This document shows, one piece after another, positions 61,118-61,606 of a DNA stretch of 61,606 nucleotides. The stretch is from an uncultured delta proteobacterium (GTDB lineage: Bacteria > Desulfobacterota > Syntrophia > Syntrophales > UBA8958): NCBI GenBank assembly GCA_903885795.1, contig CAISJV010000011.1:1-61606 (forward strand), read 5' to 3'. Made by a program: the position numbers and the translations under genes. Numbering within the stretch: the first letter of the stretch is position 1; every line of letters begins with the position of its first letter. The notes below the pieces were generated by a model. The model was not told where the DNA came from. It saw nothing but the letters and a program-made list of their open reading frames with translations, and did no database searches.

Positions 61118-61606
61118 GTGGGACTTGAAGAGCGAAGAAAAAGGGAGAAGGAAAACCGGAAGAATGCGATTCTCAAAGCGGCCCGGAAGCTCTTCTTCGA
61201 TAAGGGTTTCAAGAATGTCACCGTGGAGAGCATTGCCAAAAAGGCGGAACTGAGCAAAGGTTCGGTCTATCTGTACTTCAAGAGCAAGGAGGATATCTAC
61301 ACTCAGATCCTTCTTACCGATATCGATAAATTCCACAAGGTCATAGCTAATTTAATGGAGGAAGGGCAGAGCAGCTCGACGATGCTTATGGGCCTTGCCA
61401 ACGTTTATGCGGATTTCTTTATGAACGATCGCGAACTCTTCCGGATCATGATGAATTATATGCTGAATATCGATCACATGAATCTTCCTGAGGAAATTGA
61501 CCATCTCATCGTGAAAGCAACCAATAAAACAATTGATATCATAGAAGAAATATTCATGATCGGCATCCGTTCAGGCGAGTTTCCTGCCTACATTGATCTT
61601 CGCCAG
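61118..61606 (+). CDS. TetR-family transcriptional regulator (partial, cut by window end)
   Basis: The GTG at 61118 follows AGAGGAC by seven bases and opens a frame running 163 codons to the window end without a stop. The N-terminal DNA-binding domain is complete: ILKAARKLFFDKGFKNVTVESIAKKAELSKGSVYLYFKSKEDIY. The ligand domain is incomplete. Regulators of this kind often sit before an efflux or fatty-acid operon, which is outside this window. Confidence 0.88.
   Translation, partial: MGLEERRKREKENRKNAILKAARKLFFDKGFKNVTVESIAKKAELSKGSVYLYFKSKEDIYTQILLTDIDKFHKVIANLMEEGQSSSTMLMGLANVYADFFMNDRELFRIMMNYMLNIDHMNLPEEIDHLIVKATNKTIDIIEEIFMIGIRSGEFPAYIDLRQ

Overview
The window looks like chromosomal DNA of a Gram-negative anaerobe, most likely Desulfobacterota and perhaps Syntrophales. 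The reasons are its moderate GC, a tungsten-type aldehyde:ferredoxin oxidoreductase, outer-membrane and autotransporter proteins, Fe-S/flavin redox proteins, an orphan TRAP binding protein, and housekeeping genes of deltaproteobacterial type. The taxon is an inference from gene content. All family calls come from reading motifs, not from database searches.

Layout. (1) 1-10.5 kb is a conserved housekeeping strip: a promoter, an isoleucine-rich leader peptide and an attenuator in front of citramalate synthase (cimA), then Sua5/YciO, RNase G/E, proC, an alpha/beta hydrolase, yggT, DUF167, murJ, serS and three tRNAs (Ser-UGA, Ser-GCU, Arg-ACG). (2) 10.9-15.1 kb holds an AOR-family oxidoreductase, then small and broken genes: a receiver-domain fragment, a zinc-ribbon protein, a SYLF lipoprotein and a permease scrap. 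(3) 15.4-20.2 kb is an exported cassette of two DUF1254/DUF1214 proteins and a beta-barrel protein of the phenol MetA family, interleaved with one dead TPR gene and a second copy of its tail. (4) 20.2-26.9 kb is a block of mostly minus-strand, somewhat AT-richer genes (aldo/keto reductase, SagB-type nitroreductase, DUF3467, Fe-S flavoprotein, TIGR01777 epimerase, ABM monooxygenase, cNMP-binding protein) with a MITE-like element at its edge.

(5) 27.1-37.6 kb carries a kexin-like serine protease autotransporter, a histidine kinase/response regulator pair with a CpxR-like box, a B12-type radical SAM protein, dispersed palindromes, and a TRAP binding protein paired with a transglutaminase-like protein. 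(6) 37.7-41.6 kb is a two-gene unit: a membrane protein and an exported WD40-caspase protein. (7) 41.6-50.2 kb is a defence/addiction island: HipBA, an orphan HigA with a scar of HigB, a truncated SNF2 helicase behind a methylase scrap, a MazG-like pyrophosphohydrolase, an HNH nuclease with an EVE-like sensor domain, MntA/HepT, and a truncated DUF499-type ATPase. ATPase, methylase scrap and helicase read as the two ends of one operon whose middle was replaced. (8) 50.9-61.6 kb holds an orphan ParB with a palindrome on its own promoter, a TPM/nucleotidyltransferase/LemA triad, an SDR, a partner-switching module (STAS, anti-sigma kinase, GNAT, SpoIIE-type phosphatase), an N-acyl-D-amino-acid deacylase, a hypothetical protein, and a TetR regulator cut by the window end.

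Strongest observations: the complete leader-peptide attenuator upstream of cimA; the decayed defence operon with a cargo of toxin-antitoxin and nuclease genes; the duplicated TPR tail around the DUF1254 pair; the membrane protein/WD40-caspase unit; and the leaderless, palindrome-overlapped hipBA promoter.
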